From: Deltaproteobacteria bacterium
Lineage (GTDB): Bacteria; Desulfobacterota; Desulfarculia; Adiutricales; Adiutricaceae
Assembly: GCA_031269825.1 (NCBI GenBank)
Contig: JAISYP010000084.1
Location: 1-48,192 of the forward strand
Length of the DNA stretch: 48,192 nucleotides
Direction of reading: 5' to 3'
Shown here: positions 8,768-19,020 of the stretch, piece after piece
How the letters are laid out: every line of letters starts with the position of its first letter
Position numbering within the stretch: position 1 is the first letter of the stretch
Notes under the pieces: model-generated
Databases searched by the model: none
Told to the model about the DNA's origin: nothing
What the model saw: the letters and a program-made list of their open reading frames with translations, nothing else
Made by a program: the position numbers and the translations under genes

Positions 8768-10097
8768 TCAAAAAAAGAATTTCCCAAAGTCGCCTTGTTC
8801 CTCAATATTCGCCGCGGTCGAGCCACCCTCGGGGCAATCATAGGGAAAAAGGGCGTTAAATTCTTGGTCATTCATATCCGCTCCCAGTCGACCGGTCTTG
8901 ATGGTTCGCTTTAAAACCGAGGGAGTGGTTGGAACCGTCGCCATTAGCGAGGGAAAACTATCCCTTTGTGGGGCGTCGGACTTGGTGATTAAAGTGGTTA
9001 AGGTCAAAAATTCGTTTTTGGCCAAGGTTTTGGCGGATAGGCCTAGGGCGGTCAGAGCCCCACCTTTGTAAGCCGCGCCAGTGTCAATATTGATGGCCTC
9101 AACCGCGCCTTTTAGGCCACAATCGAAAATATGGTCGGGGATCTTCAAAAAACTGGCGAAATCGTTTTGGTCAACTTTTTCTGGCCAGACATACCCCGCT
9201 CCTTGGCCTCGGGAAAAGAAAAAGGGCAGACGGGACTCAATATGGTATTTTTCAAATTGACTCTCATAACCCTTGGGTAGGTAAGAGGAGCCTTTATATT
9301 CATTGTAGCCAATAGTGGCGCTATGGCCGTGGATCACCACGTCGCCCCAGTAAGGGAAGCGGAAGCTGTAGTGCCGGTTCCAAATAAATGAATCCGAAAA
9401 GTGGAGAGGCGTTCTTTCAAATTCATCCATCAATGGATCTTTAAACTGGGGCGCTCCCTTCCGAAGGTAATTCTCGACATGGTTTAATTTTTGCGCCAAG
9501 TAGTCGGAGAATTCGTCTCGGGTCGCGTTCAACTGTCTTTCCAAAGAGTAATCAAAGCGGGGTAACCCGTGAAAAAAATTAAAACCCACCTGGGTAGGCC
9601 CGAGGTCAATGATTTCCCGATGGGAAGGGGTTAAATTGTTTAAAAATTGGAGGTACTTACTGGGAATCTTATCGATGAGCCCCTGAAAATCTTCGCTTTC
9701 ATCGTTAGACCGCGATATTCTGGAGAGTCTAGAGGCTTTATTTTTTGTTTTGTTTTGATTTTAGCTCCTTGGGCAGCAAAGAGTCAACGGTGGCCTGGTT
9801 ACCATTTTCAAACCAGACGTGGTTAAAATCCCGTTTATAATTTGGATCCTCATAAATGTGTCGGAGGGCCAAATCATCGTGGTTGCCAAGCAAACAGACG
9901 GTCGGATATTTCAAATCCAACACCAGGTCTATGACTTCCTTGGAATGAAGGCCATGGTCAATAAAATCACCTAAAAAGATAATTTTACTCAATGGATCAT
10001 TTTCTTCGGCTTCCTCGGCCTGATATTTTTCAATCGAGTCAATGATCCGCCTGAGGGGTCGGATCATGCCGTGAATGTCGCCAATAACCCAGATCAT
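8768..10097 (-). pseudogene. calcineurin-like metallophosphoesterase, PPP family, copy F, split by a 1-nt frameshift
   Basis: N-terminal half is ORF 9738-10097 and C-terminal half is ORF 8768-9589. Translation of the gap gives KNKASRLSRISRSNDESEDFQGLIDKIPSKYLQFLNNLTPSHREIIDLGPTQVGFNFFH, in frame with the C-terminal half; frames meet at a T6 run at 9741-9746. Confidence 0.82.
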
Positions 10098-11389
10098 TGT
10101 ATAACCCTATTGTTAAGTTTTGTAGTTGTTAAATGTTGTAAGTAAACAGCAAAATTAAATATTATATAAGGCAATAACTAGCGATATTATTTTTAACTAT
10201 TAATATTATTTTTGACTATTAATATTTATTTGACTAGCGATACAATTTTTAACTATCAATATTAATTTTTTACAATAATTTTCAATAATAATTTTCAATA
10301 ATAACGCGCCCGCGTCCTGGAACCATTAACAGGCGCTAAATGGCCTCCGTCTTCCTTGAGAGCCAGAAAAACTCAAAAATCAATTACAAGATAAAGTATA
10401 AAGCCAAAAAATATATTTGTCAAGAGAGGCGCCCCTGTTTTTTCAGGAAAAAGGGGGCTAAATTTTTTGACAGCGCCAAAAAATTATTTCGCCATTTAAA
10501 TCTTGGGCGATATGTCTAATAATATTCGCGATATTTTTATTTCCATAGTCAAACGTCAAACTATATTTAACGAAAATCTCTCACGTCGATTATTGGCCAT
10601 GTATAAATCCTTTGTTTGACTAGGCGTAATTTTTGTCTTAAGCCTACTTTCGCCAGATAATAATCATTACTATTTTTTATATATACAGATGGTGATTTCA
10701 TAGCGAGCAAGGGGAAAAAAATATTTTTTGAGGCGACCAAAAAAAAGTTTAACTTTTTTTCATGGGGCTAATTTTTGACTCTGACTCCGAGATCGCTCAA
10801 TTTTTTTGGGATCCTGGATTTTGGTGGCTACGCTAGAGCGAAAAGCGGTAATTTTGCCCTTGGCGGGCGCTAAATTATATTTTAATTATTAAAACGCCTT
10901 TAAATTACCATTTTCATGTTTTCGCCTGGACGAGCGCTTTAACGTGGACAAGGGGATCTTTTTTAAGGTTTTTAAATTACCCGAAGACAATGGATCAAAA
11001 AATCGGGTCTAGAAGATGGGGAAGATGGGGAAGATAGGAAGATAGGAAGATGAGGTCTGGAGACAGGCGGTTGACCAAGCGAGGACGTCTTTTTAGGGGC
11101 GTGAAAAGGGATTTTTATGAAAAGTTTAGGGCTCGGGGTTAATGGGCGCTATTTTTTAATCAGGTTCGATAGCGGCGGCGATAAGTACGCCATATTCCGC
11201 GAAAGTTCAGGCTCTGGTCTTTTTTTATCTGGCTAAAAAGCGGGCTAATCCCCCTTTGGAGCTTTAGTTTTGTCGCCAACTGAAGTCCTTTGGGGGGATG
11301 AGGAGTCCGTTAATTAACGCCTGGCTGGGTTGACTGTGACTCCGCCCCTTGGCCAAGTCCGGGATCAATTTTGAGCCATGGGCGAAAGT

Positions 11390-12787
11390 TTAGTCCTGGG
11401 GTTGGCCATCGTAAGCTAGGGCGGCTTTTATCCTTTGAATTGTTTTCTCTGGCCCTAGGATTTCCACAATGTCATAAAGGCCTGGGCTAGCCGTCTTGCC
11501 GGTTAAAGCTAGACGCAAGGGTTGGGCCACGACCCCCATTTTGACCATTTTTCGAGTGGCCAGAGCTTGGATGATTTGGTCAAAAGCTTGGTGATCCCCA
11601 GGAAAGGCCTTGGTCAATTCTTCGGCTAACTCGGTCAATGTGGCTTTCCCTTCCGGGGTTAGCAGCTTTTGGGCCGCTATAGGATCCAAAGGCGGAGGAT
11701 CGAGGAAATAGAACTCGGCTTTTTCGGCCAGCTCCACTAAGGTCTTGCCCCGTTCCCTAACGGTGGCCATAATCTTGGCTAAAACCTCTGACGATGGCGG
11801 GGTTATATTTTTGGCCGTGAGGTAGGGGAGGGTCAACGCGCCTAGTTCTTCCAGTGGCGTTTGTTTGAGGTAATGGGCGTTGAGCCAGTTAAGTTTTTCG
11901 GGGTTAAAAACGCTGGCCGCTCGGCCTACGTGTTTTAAGGAAAAAAGTTTGGCCATTTCTTCCAGGCTAAAGATTTCTTGATCCCCGTGTGACCAACCCA
12001 GGCGGGCGAGGTAGTTGTTTAACGCCCGTGGTAGATACCCTAACTCCCGGTAAGCCATGACCGAGGTGGCCCCATGCCGTTTGGATAGCCTGGTCTTGTC
12101 CGAGCCCAGGATCATGGGGGCGTGGGCGAACTGGGGCGGCGTGGCCCCAAAGGCTTGGTACAACAGAATTTGGCGCGGGGTGTTGTTCACGTGGTCATCG
12201 CCCCGGATAATGTGAGTCACCCCCATGGTTAGATCATCCACCACCACGGCCAGGTTATAGGTCGGAAACCCGTCGCTTTTCAGGAGCACCAGGTCATCAA
12301 GCTCATCGCTGTCCACCACGATGGAGCCTTTGATGAGGTCTTTCCAGCCAACGGAGCGGGGTGGGGGGGACTTAAAGCGGATAACCGCTCCTGGGGCCGG
12401 GCCTAGGCCTAGTTCTCGGCAATGGCCGTCGTAGCGAGGCTTGCCGCCAGTTTGTAAGGCTTGTTGGCGTTTTTCCTCAATGTCCTCAGGTCGACAATGG
12501 CACCAGTAAGCCTGGCCATTTTTTAAAAGTTGGTCGATGTATTGACGATGAAGGTCGACTCGCTGGGATTGGATAACCGGCTCGCCATCCCAATCCAGGC
12601 CCAGCCAAGTTAGGGCTTCCAGAATGGCCTGGGTGTGCTCTTCCTTGGAGCGGAGGCTGTCGGTGTCCTCAACGCGGAGGACGAACTGGCCACCTTGGCC
12701 ACGGGCCAATAGCCAGTTGAAGAGGGCCGTGCGGGCCCCACCGATATGGAGGTGGCCAGTTGGGCTGGGGGCGAAACGGGTGATCAT
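11390..12787 (-). CDS. gltX: glutamyl-tRNA synthetase
   Basis: MITRFAPSPTGHLHIGGARTALFNWLLAR (HIGH region) and DKTRLSKRHGAT (KMSKS region). Confidence 0.97.
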   Translation of the reverse strand: MITRFAPSPTGHLHIGGARTALFNWLLARGQGGQFVLRVEDTDSLRSKEEHTQAILEALTWLGLDWDGEPVIQSQRVDLHRQYIDQLLKNGQAYWCHCRPEDIEEKRQQALQTGGKPRYDGHCRELGLGPAPGAVIRFKSPPPRSVGWKDLIKGSIVVDSDELDDLVLLKSDGFPTYNLAVVVDDLTMGVTHIIRGDDHVNNTPRQILLYQAFGATPPQFAHAPMILGSDKTRLSKRHGATSVMAYRELGYLPRALNNYLARLGWSHGDQEIFSLEEMAKLFSLKHVGRAASVFNPEKLNWLNAHYLKQTPLEELGALTLPYLTAKNITPPSSEVLAKIMATVRERGKTLVELAEKAEFYFLDPPPLDPIAAQKLLTPEGKATLTELAEELTKAFPGDHQAFDQIIQALATRKMVKMGVVAQPLRLALTGKTASPGLYDIVEILGPEKTIQRIKAALAYDGQPQD

Positions 12788-13239
12788 CGGAAAAGCCTTT
12801 TTGGGTTCCTAGGAGCCCGAGGATTTTTTGGCCAACCGCCAAAAATTGGTTGACTCATATATTATAGTTGGGCCCCAAAAAATGGGGTCAAAGGACTGGC
12901 TAAATATAGTTAAAACCCCGGCGATAGGCAAGCCAGGAAAATAATGGCTCGAAAGCGGGGATAGGGCCAGCGGCCACGGGCGGGGTAGATTTTATTGGGC
13001 TAGAATTAAAAGTAAAATATTGATATATAAGATTAATTATTATAAATTATTTTTATAATTTAGAGTTTAAAAAAACGTTGATATTATTTTAGTTTTATTA
13101 TGTTATGAAAATAATCTAATAGTAAAATTTCAGAACGCTTTATCGGTAGGATAAAATCTTAATTTGGCCAATAAGCGGATTGGAGGGTTTTTTGGGGGGT
13201 CTTGTTTCTTGGTTAGCTTGGTGTTATTATGGCGAATTC

Positions 13240-13269
13240 TGATTACTCAGGCCTTAGGCCTGATAATCA
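13240..13269. other. perfect/near-perfect palindrome (potential hairpin) between gltX and tpiA
   Basis: TGATTA-ct-CAGGCCT-T-AGGCCTG-a-TAATCA. Confidence 0.6.
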
Positions 13270-13483
13270 GGCTACGCCTAGGTCTCTTGGCGCGGTTTTG
13301 GGATTGGCTGAAAAATTAGTCCCCTGTTAGGTTTTAAGCGGTTTTATCACGTTTGTTTTCTGACCCTATGTTCTCTAACGCGCTGTTTTCTAACCATCGC
13401 GTTATAAAAATTGTTTTAAAATATTGTTTTTTTATAATTAATGTCGCGGCCCCTAGTAACCGGGTTCGTCCAGAGGTGAGCCA

Positions 13484-14248
13484 ATGACGAGAAAGCCTTT
13501 CATCGCCGGCAACTGGAAAATGTACAAAAACGGCCAGCAAGCCCAGGATTTCATTAGACAGTTTATTCCCCTGGTTAATTCCTGGGAGGCCCATCAGGTG
13601 GGGTTAGCCGTGTCCGCCACTGTTCTAAAGGAGGCCGTGTCCACCGTGGCCACCGTGGGCTCCTTTCCTTTGATCATTGGGGCCCAGAACATGCACTGGG
13701 AGATCGAGGGGGCTTTCACGGGCGAGATTTCCGGTTCCATGATCAAGGGAACTGGGGCGACCATGGTGATTTTGGGTCACAGCGAGCGGCGTCAGCTTTT
13801 TGGCGAAACCGACGAGTGGGTGGCCCGCAAACTAGCCGCCGCCTTGGATTATGGGTTGACGCCCATTGTCTGCGTGGGCGAGACTCTGCAAGACCGGGAG
13901 TCTGGCCGGACGTTCAATGTTTTGGCCAACCAGTTGACCGGGTGTTTGGCTGGGGTCTCGGATCATTCTTTGGGCTCCATTGTTTTGGCCTATGAGCCGG
14001 TCTGGGCCATTGGCACCGGGGTCACGGCCACGGTCGAGCAGGCCCAGGAAGCGCACGCTTTTATTCGGGGTCGCTTGTCTCGGCAGTTCAGTCCCCAGGC
14101 CGCCGAAGCCGTTCGGATCCTCTATGGGGGGTCGGTTAAACCCGACAACGCCAAATCTTTGTTGGATCAATCAGACATTGATGGGGCCCTGATTGGTGGG
14201 GCCTCTTTGGATCCGGTTTCCTTGGCCAAGATCGTTAACCTGGCCTAG
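13484..14248 (+). CDS. tpiA: triosephosphate isomerase
   Basis: RKPFIAGNWKMYKN, VILGHSERRQ, LAYEPVWAIGTG, ILYGGSVKPDNA. Confidence 0.97.
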   Translation: MTRKPFIAGNWKMYKNGQQAQDFIRQFIPLVNSWEAHQVGLAVSATVLKEAVSTVATVGSFPLIIGAQNMHWEIEGAFTGEISGSMIKGTGATMVILGHSERRQLFGETDEWVARKLAAALDYGLTPIVCVGETLQDRESGRTFNVLANQLTGCLAGVSDHSLGSIVLAYEPVWAIGTGVTATVEQAQEAHAFIRGRLSRQFSPQAAEAVRILYGGSVKPDNAKSLLDQSDIDGALIGGASLDPVSLAKIVNLA

Positions 14249-14311
14249 CCTCCCGCCCCTTGGAAGGCCAGCCAAGCGGCTTATGTTCATAAAATTGGGT
14301 AGCTTATTCCT

Positions 14312-14890
14312 ATGTTTAGCGCCATAACTTTAATACACGTCCTGGTGGCTGTTATCCTCATCATCAGCGTTTTGCTCCAAGCGGGCAAAAATTCGGGCAT
14401 GGGGGCGGCTTTTGGCGGCTCTTCCGGTTCGGTCTTCGGCTCTCGTGGCCCAGCCACTATTATTAGCCGAGTGACCACGGTGGCGGCCATTATTTTCATG
14501 GCCACCTCCATGACTTTGTCTCTAACCGCTCGGGATCGCCTAACTGGTGGCTCGGCTATCACCGCTGACCCCATTGATAATCCTATTGACGCCACCCCGG
14601 CGGTGGAGACGTCAGCCGCTCCGGCCGAGGTTCCCGTCGCGGCTGAAGAGACCGCGCCCACCACGCCCACTCCCGCGGCTCCAGCCGACCATAGCTCGTC
14701 TGGCGCCGAGAATGTTCCGGCGGCTTCGGCTAGCCAGTCGACCGAATCGACGACAACTCCCCATTCTGAGGCGGCTCCGGCCAAGGACGCGGCCGCGGCC
14801 GCGGTTCCAGTCGATAATTCCCGAACCGCCGACGAGTCTAGCTCCTCTCCGACTGGGGAAGCTCCGGTCGAGTCTAAACCCACCTCTTGA
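14312..14890 (+). CDS. secG: preprotein translocase subunit SecG with Ala/Pro-rich C-terminal extension
   Basis: VLVAVILIISVLLQAGKNSGMGAAFGGSSGSVFGSRG and a second TM segment; downstream of tpiA as in many bacteria. Confidence 0.92.
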   Translation: MFSAITLIHVLVAVILIISVLLQAGKNSGMGAAFGGSSGSVFGSRGPATIISRVTTVAAIIFMATSMTLSLTARDRLTGGSAITADPIDNPIDATPAVETSAAPAEVPVAAEETAPTTPTPAAPADHSSSGAENVPAASASQSTESTTTPHSEAAPAKDAAAAAVPVDNSRTADESSSSPTGEAPVESKPTS

Positions 14891-14968
14891 TCTAAAGTTG
14901 GCGCGGGCTCGGGATATTTTTCTTGACCGTTTATGGTGGATAATTGATAATAATTTGTTATATAAAGG

Positions 14969-15529
14969 TTGGTCTTGGACAGGAGGTTTCTGGTCAAATT
15001 GGAAACAACCAGAGACAATCTAAGATTTAGCCTGGAAAGTTGGCCTGAGGCGGGCCTAACGGCCCAATTCGCCTTGGCTCCGTCGACGTTATCGCCATAT
15101 TTGGAAGAGGCTATGGCCCGAGATGATAACCTGGTGGAAGGCGGAGCCCCCCAATTGGTCTCGGCCATGAAAGGGAGTCTGAGGTTACAGCTTTTTGGTC
15201 GACGTTTGCGGGTGGCGGGGGTTTTCGCGGTTCGCGTCGAGTTGGCTTGTCACCGGTGCCTAGCTGTTTTTGTCCACAAGCTCAGCGACCAATTCGAGGA
15301 GCTCGTGGATTTGATCGGGCCAGGCGAAGAGACCGAAGAGGCGGAGCTGGCGGTGGTGACGGTGGATAACCAATTTGATTTGACGCCCCTTTTGGTGGAG
15401 CAGATGTGGTTGGCTTGGCCTATCAAGGTTCTGTGTCGGCCTGATTGCTTAGGCTTGTGCCTCAATTGTGGGGCGAACCTGAATGAGGGGCTTTGCTCCT
15501 GCGGGCGTCCGTTGACGCTGAAGCATTAA
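14969..15529 (+). CDS. yceD: YceD/DUF177 family protein
   Basis: VELACHRCLAVFVHKLSDQFEE...WLAWPIKVLCRPDCLGLCLNCGANLNEGLCSC; directly upstream of rpmF. Confidence 0.85.
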   Translation: MVLDRRFLVKLETTRDNLRFSLESWPEAGLTAQFALAPSTLSPYLEEAMARDDNLVEGGAPQLVSAMKGSLRLQLFGRRLRVAGVFAVRVELACHRCLAVFVHKLSDQFEELVDLIGPGEETEEAELAVVTVDNQFDLTPLLVEQMWLAWPIKVLCRPDCLGLCLNCGANLNEGLCSCGRPLTLKH

Positions 15530-15658
15530 ATTGAGGCGTTAATTTATAATTTCGCTGGTGGGTTCCCAACTTAAGACTGGGGCGTTTTGACCGCTTTAGG
15601 CGCGTTTGACCCTTAACCCTTAACTTTCTTATAAGGCGTATTGACGAGGTGATTACTG

Positions 15659-15841
15659 ATGGCTGTGCCCAAAAGAAGAATGTCCAAGATGAAAGGTCGC
15701 CAAAGGCGAACCCATTACACCGCCGTAACCGCCACGGTGGCTAGCTGCCGCCATTGCGGAGCCCCGGCGCGCCCCCATTTCGCTTGTCCTAGCTGCGGCC
15801 ATTACCGTGGTCGGCCGATCATAACCATCGCTGAGCGCTAA
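15659..15841 (+). CDS. rpmF: 50S ribosomal protein L32
   Basis: MAVPKRRMSKMKGRQRRTHY and CRHCGAPARPHFACPSCGHYRGR. Confidence 0.97.
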   Translation: MAVPKRRMSKMKGRQRRTHYTAVTATVASCRHCGAPARPHFACPSCGHYRGRPIITIAER

Positions 15842-15864
15842 AGCGAACGCGGGAAGGTTAGGGC

Positions 15865-16605
15865 ATGAGTTACGGAAGAGTCATTTTGGTGACCGGCGGG
15901 GTTCGGGGCATTGGTCGAGCCATCGCCACGCGTTTGGCCGCGCCCGACACGGCGGTCATAGTCACCCACGCTCGGCCCAACTCCCCTGGGGTGGCCGAGA
16001 CGTTGGAAATATTAAAGGCCAAGGCTGGAGCGGCTGAGGCTCAGTGTTGGCCAGCCGAGGATCCTAAGGCGGGGGAATATATTGAGGCCATCGCGGCCCG
16101 GTATGGCCGTCTTGATGTCCTGGTCAATAACGCGGGGTTGACTAAAGATAGTCTGGGCGTTCGGCTGTCCGACGAAGATTGGCGTCAGGTTTTGGAAGCT
16201 AATCTTTTTGGGGCCTTTAATTGTTCTCGAGCGGCCGCCAAGATCATGATGAAAGCCCGGCGAGGCCGGATCATCAGCCTTAGCTCGGTGGTGGCCTTTT
16301 GTGGCAATCCTGGTCAGGCCAATTACGCGGCCTCCAAAGCCGGTTTAGTGGCCATGTCCAAATGCTTGGCCTTGGAGTTGGCTAGTCGTGGGGTGACGGT
16401 GAACACCGTGGCCCCGGGGTTTATTGAGACGGATATGACCAAGGCTTTAGGCGAGAAGGTTCGGGCGGCTCTTTTGGCTCGGATTCCTTTGGGCTCCATT
16501 GGTCAACCCGAGGACGTGGCTGAGGCGGTGGCTTTTTTGGCCTCGGATCAAAGCGGCTACATCACGGGCCAAACCATCCATGTCAATGGCGGGATGTACC
16601 TTTAG
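15865..16605 (+). CDS. fabG: 3-oxoacyl-[ACP] reductase (SDR family)
   Basis: VTGGVRGIGRAIA, LVNNAGLT, YAASKAGLVAMSKCLALELASRGVTVNTVAPGFIETDMT, GQTIHVNGGMYL. Confidence 0.92.
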   Translation: MSYGRVILVTGGVRGIGRAIATRLAAPDTAVIVTHARPNSPGVAETLEILKAKAGAAEAQCWPAEDPKAGEYIEAIAARYGRLDVLVNNAGLTKDSLGVRLSDEDWRQVLEANLFGAFNCSRAAAKIMMKARRGRIISLSSVVAFCGNPGQANYAASKAGLVAMSKCLALELASRGVTVNTVAPGFIETDMTKALGEKVRAALLARIPLGSIGQPEDVAEAVAFLASDQSGYITGQTIHVNGGMYL

Positions 16606-16779
16606 TTTTTTCCTCTGGCTCTGGGCTTTTTCGTTCACGGGGCGATATGTCCCGGTTGATTGGGTTGTTCGGGGTTGGTTATTAGTCCCTTATTAGTCCC
16701 ATGGCGCGCCGACTGATTTTTCCTTTTGGTTTAAAATTCGGGCGGTAAGTTTTACGTTGATTCTTTCAAGGAGTTCGAA

Positions 16780-17034
16780 ATGTCTGAAATTTTAGATCGC
16801 GTCGTAGGCGTGGTTGCCGATCAGTTACAGGTGGACAGCTCGGAAATTCAGCTGGAGTCCAACTTCCAAGACGATCTGGGGGCCGATTCCCTGGATCTCG
16901 TGGAGCTGATCATGGCCATGGAGGAGGAGTTCGACGTCAAGATTGATGACGAGGCCGCCCAATCCATCAAGACCGTCCAAGACGCGGTCGATTTTATCGA
17001 AAACAAGCCAGCGGGACTTAACAAGGAAGCGTGA
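16780..17034 (+). CDS. acpP: acyl carrier protein
   Basis: DDLGADSLDLVELIMAMEEEFDVKIDDEAAQSIKTVQDAVDFI. Confidence 0.97.
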   Translation: MSEILDRVVGVVADQLQVDSSEIQLESNFQDDLGADSLDLVELIMAMEEEFDVKIDDEAAQSIKTVQDAVDFIENKPAGLNKEA

Positions 17035-17035
17035 C

Positions 17036-18304
17036 GTGTCAGGCCCTGACTCCAGAAGGGTGGCCGTAACTGGCCTGGGCCTAGTGACCCCAGTTGGGGT
17101 GGACGTTGAGTCAACCTGGACGGCCATTATCGAGGGGCGTAGTGGGGTGGGGCCCATCACTAGGTTTGACGCCACCAACGTCAAAACCAAGATCGCCGCG
17201 GAAGTAAAAGGTTTTAACCCCGAGCTCTATCTTGATAAAAAGGCGGTCAAGCGTCTGGATCTGTTTATCCAGTTCGCCGTGGCCGCCGCGAAGATGGCCT
17301 TGGCCGACAGCTCTTTGACCATTGACGATTCTCTGGCTCGTCGGGCTGGTTGCGTGATGGGGTGTGGCCTGGGTGGCTTAACCACCATTGAGGCCAACCA
17401 CGCCATTGTCTTGGGTGGTCGTCCCGATCGAGTGAGCCCTTTTTTCATTCCCATGATGATTGGCAATATGTCCTCGGGCCTGATTGGCATTGAGCTAGGC
17501 TTAAGAGGCCCCAATTATTTGATGGCCACCGCGTGCGCCGCTGGGACGCACGCGGTGGGCCAGGCTTTTCACCTTATTCGCGATCATAATTATGAGGTTA
17601 TGGTTTGCGGAGGGGCGGAGGCGGTCATCACGCCTTTGGCGGTGAGCGGTTTTAACGCTATAAAGGCTTTATCCACCCGCAATGACGAGCCCACTTTGGC
17701 CAGCCGCCCATTTGATCTGGGGCGGGATGGGTTTATCGTGGGCGAGGGCTCGGGAATCTTGATCTTGGAAGAATGGTCGCGCGCCCAGGAGCGCGGGGCC
17801 AGGATTTACGCCGAGGTTTTGGGCTTTGGGGCCAGTTGCGACGCTTTCCATTACACGGCGCCGCCAGAGGATGGCCAAGGGGCTATTTTGGCCATTGAGG
17901 CGGCCTTAAGCGACGCCCAGCGGCGGGGGGTAACCAAGGCGGATATTGGCTATATTAACGCCCATGGCACCAGCACGGATCTGAACGACGTCGTGGAAAC
18001 GCGGGCCATTCGGGCGGTTTTTGGGGAAATGGCCGACAAAATTTCGGTCAGTTCCACGAAATCCATGACCGGGCACCTTTTAGGCGCCGCGGGGGGCGTG
18101 GAAGCGGCCTTAACCTCTTTGGCTCTCCAAAGGGGGATATTGCCACCTACCATTAATCTTACCACCCCGGATCCGCGGTGTGATTTGGATTACACGCCCA
18201 ACCAGGCTAGAACCGCCCAAGTTCGGGCGGCGATGAGTAATTCTTTCGGTTTTGGCGGCACCAATGGGGTTTTGATCCTGGGTGGGGCGAAGGCATTTGA
18301 GTAA
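17036..18304 (+). CDS. fabF: 3-oxoacyl-[ACP] synthase II
   Basis: RRVAVTGLGLVTPVGVDVESTW, Cys/His/His triad in TACAAGTHAVG, NAHGTSTDLND and KSMTGHLLGAAGG. GTG at 17036 preferred over the listed 16943 start, which lies inside acpP. Confidence 0.95.
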   Translation: MSGPDSRRVAVTGLGLVTPVGVDVESTWTAIIEGRSGVGPITRFDATNVKTKIAAEVKGFNPELYLDKKAVKRLDLFIQFAVAAAKMALADSSLTIDDSLARRAGCVMGCGLGGLTTIEANHAIVLGGRPDRVSPFFIPMMIGNMSSGLIGIELGLRGPNYLMATACAAGTHAVGQAFHLIRDHNYEVMVCGGAEAVITPLAVSGFNAIKALSTRNDEPTLASRPFDLGRDGFIVGEGSGILILEEWSRAQERGARIYAEVLGFGASCDAFHYTAPPEDGQGAILAIEAALSDAQRRGVTKADIGYINAHGTSTDLNDVVETRAIRAVFGEMADKISVSSTKSMTGHLLGAAGGVEAALTSLALQRGILPPTINLTTPDPRCDLDYTPNQARTAQVRAAMSNSFGFGGTNGVLILGGAKAFE

Positions 18305-18339
18305 GCTTAATAAATAGACGACCGAGGGTGGGCGATGGG

Positions 18340-19020
18340 AGCCGCGCGCGGTCGGGACATTTATGGGGCGAGGGCTTTTTTGAGCTAACCTTGGGGGATC
18401 TAACGGTGGCGCCTTTGGCTGACGCGCCGGGGCGGTTTTCTTTTTCCGCGTTGAAGGATTTAACCACGGAAGAGATTTTGGCTTTGGCCGGTTCCTAGGC
18501 CAATCCGCTGGATCAACCCCGCCGAGAAGCTTAGACGCTTTTGTGATTAAAAGCTCCTGGGGCCGGTCGTTGGTGGACACGGGGCTAGGCTCGGCTATCG
18601 GCCTTAATAACGCCTCTAACCACGACCCTATTAACGACCCTAAGAACAACCACGCCCTTTGAGCGGCTGGTTTTAGTCCAGGGCCTGGCTATTAGGTGGC
18701 CAACCCTCGGGGCGGCGTCCGATTTTTTTTCACCCACCCCAGCCCGATCAGGCTCATGGTTTAAAGGCGGCTCCCTCGGTTCTTTTTCTCGCCGCCACGG
18801 TCTGGGTTAAGGAGCGCGAATAGGCTTATTGGCGCGTGCCATCCCAAGATGGGGCGGCTGAGCGGGCCGCGGTTGTCCTGGCCCAGCTCGACCCATGCCA
18901 CGAAAAACGGTCGCCGCGGCTCGGCTGGGGTATTGGGAGACTAGAGCCCACCGGCCATTTCCGGGCTTAGGTCAGGTTAGGGCGATGGAGCGAGGTTTCG
19001 CTTTGGTTAACGCGGAGGTT
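18340..19020 (+). pseudogene. decayed MBL-fold hydrolase, paralog of the intact gene at 19243
   Basis: GDLTVAPLADAPGRFSFSALKDLTTEEILALAGS, AFVIKSSWGRSLVDTGLG and AATVWVKERE*AYW align in order with the intact MBL protein but lie in different frames with stops. Confidence 0.75.

Noticed and set aside
9738-9750. Programmed -1 ribosomal frameshift in phosphatase copy F
   Set aside because: The required shift is +1 (equivalent to one extra A), not the canonical -1 on an X XXY YYZ heptamer, and the other copies have no comparable site.
10160-10310. Possible CRISPR or structured repeat array in the AT-rich spacer (gactattaatattattttt-like repeats)
   Set aside because: Units are short, degenerate and AT-only, without regular spacers; simple-sequence drift is more likely.
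11010-11060. gaagatggggaagatggggaagataggaagatag tandem repeat
   Set aside because: Short microsatellite-like repeat in non-coding DNA; no evidence of function.
13832-14170. Long antisense ORFs (also 14287-15168, 16825-17190, 18110-18649, 39055-39696, 40365-40742)
   Set aside because: They lie opposite well-recognised genes (tpiA, secG, acpP/fabF, rpoBC) and have low-complexity or non-homologous translations typical of shadow ORFs in GC-biased coding DNA.
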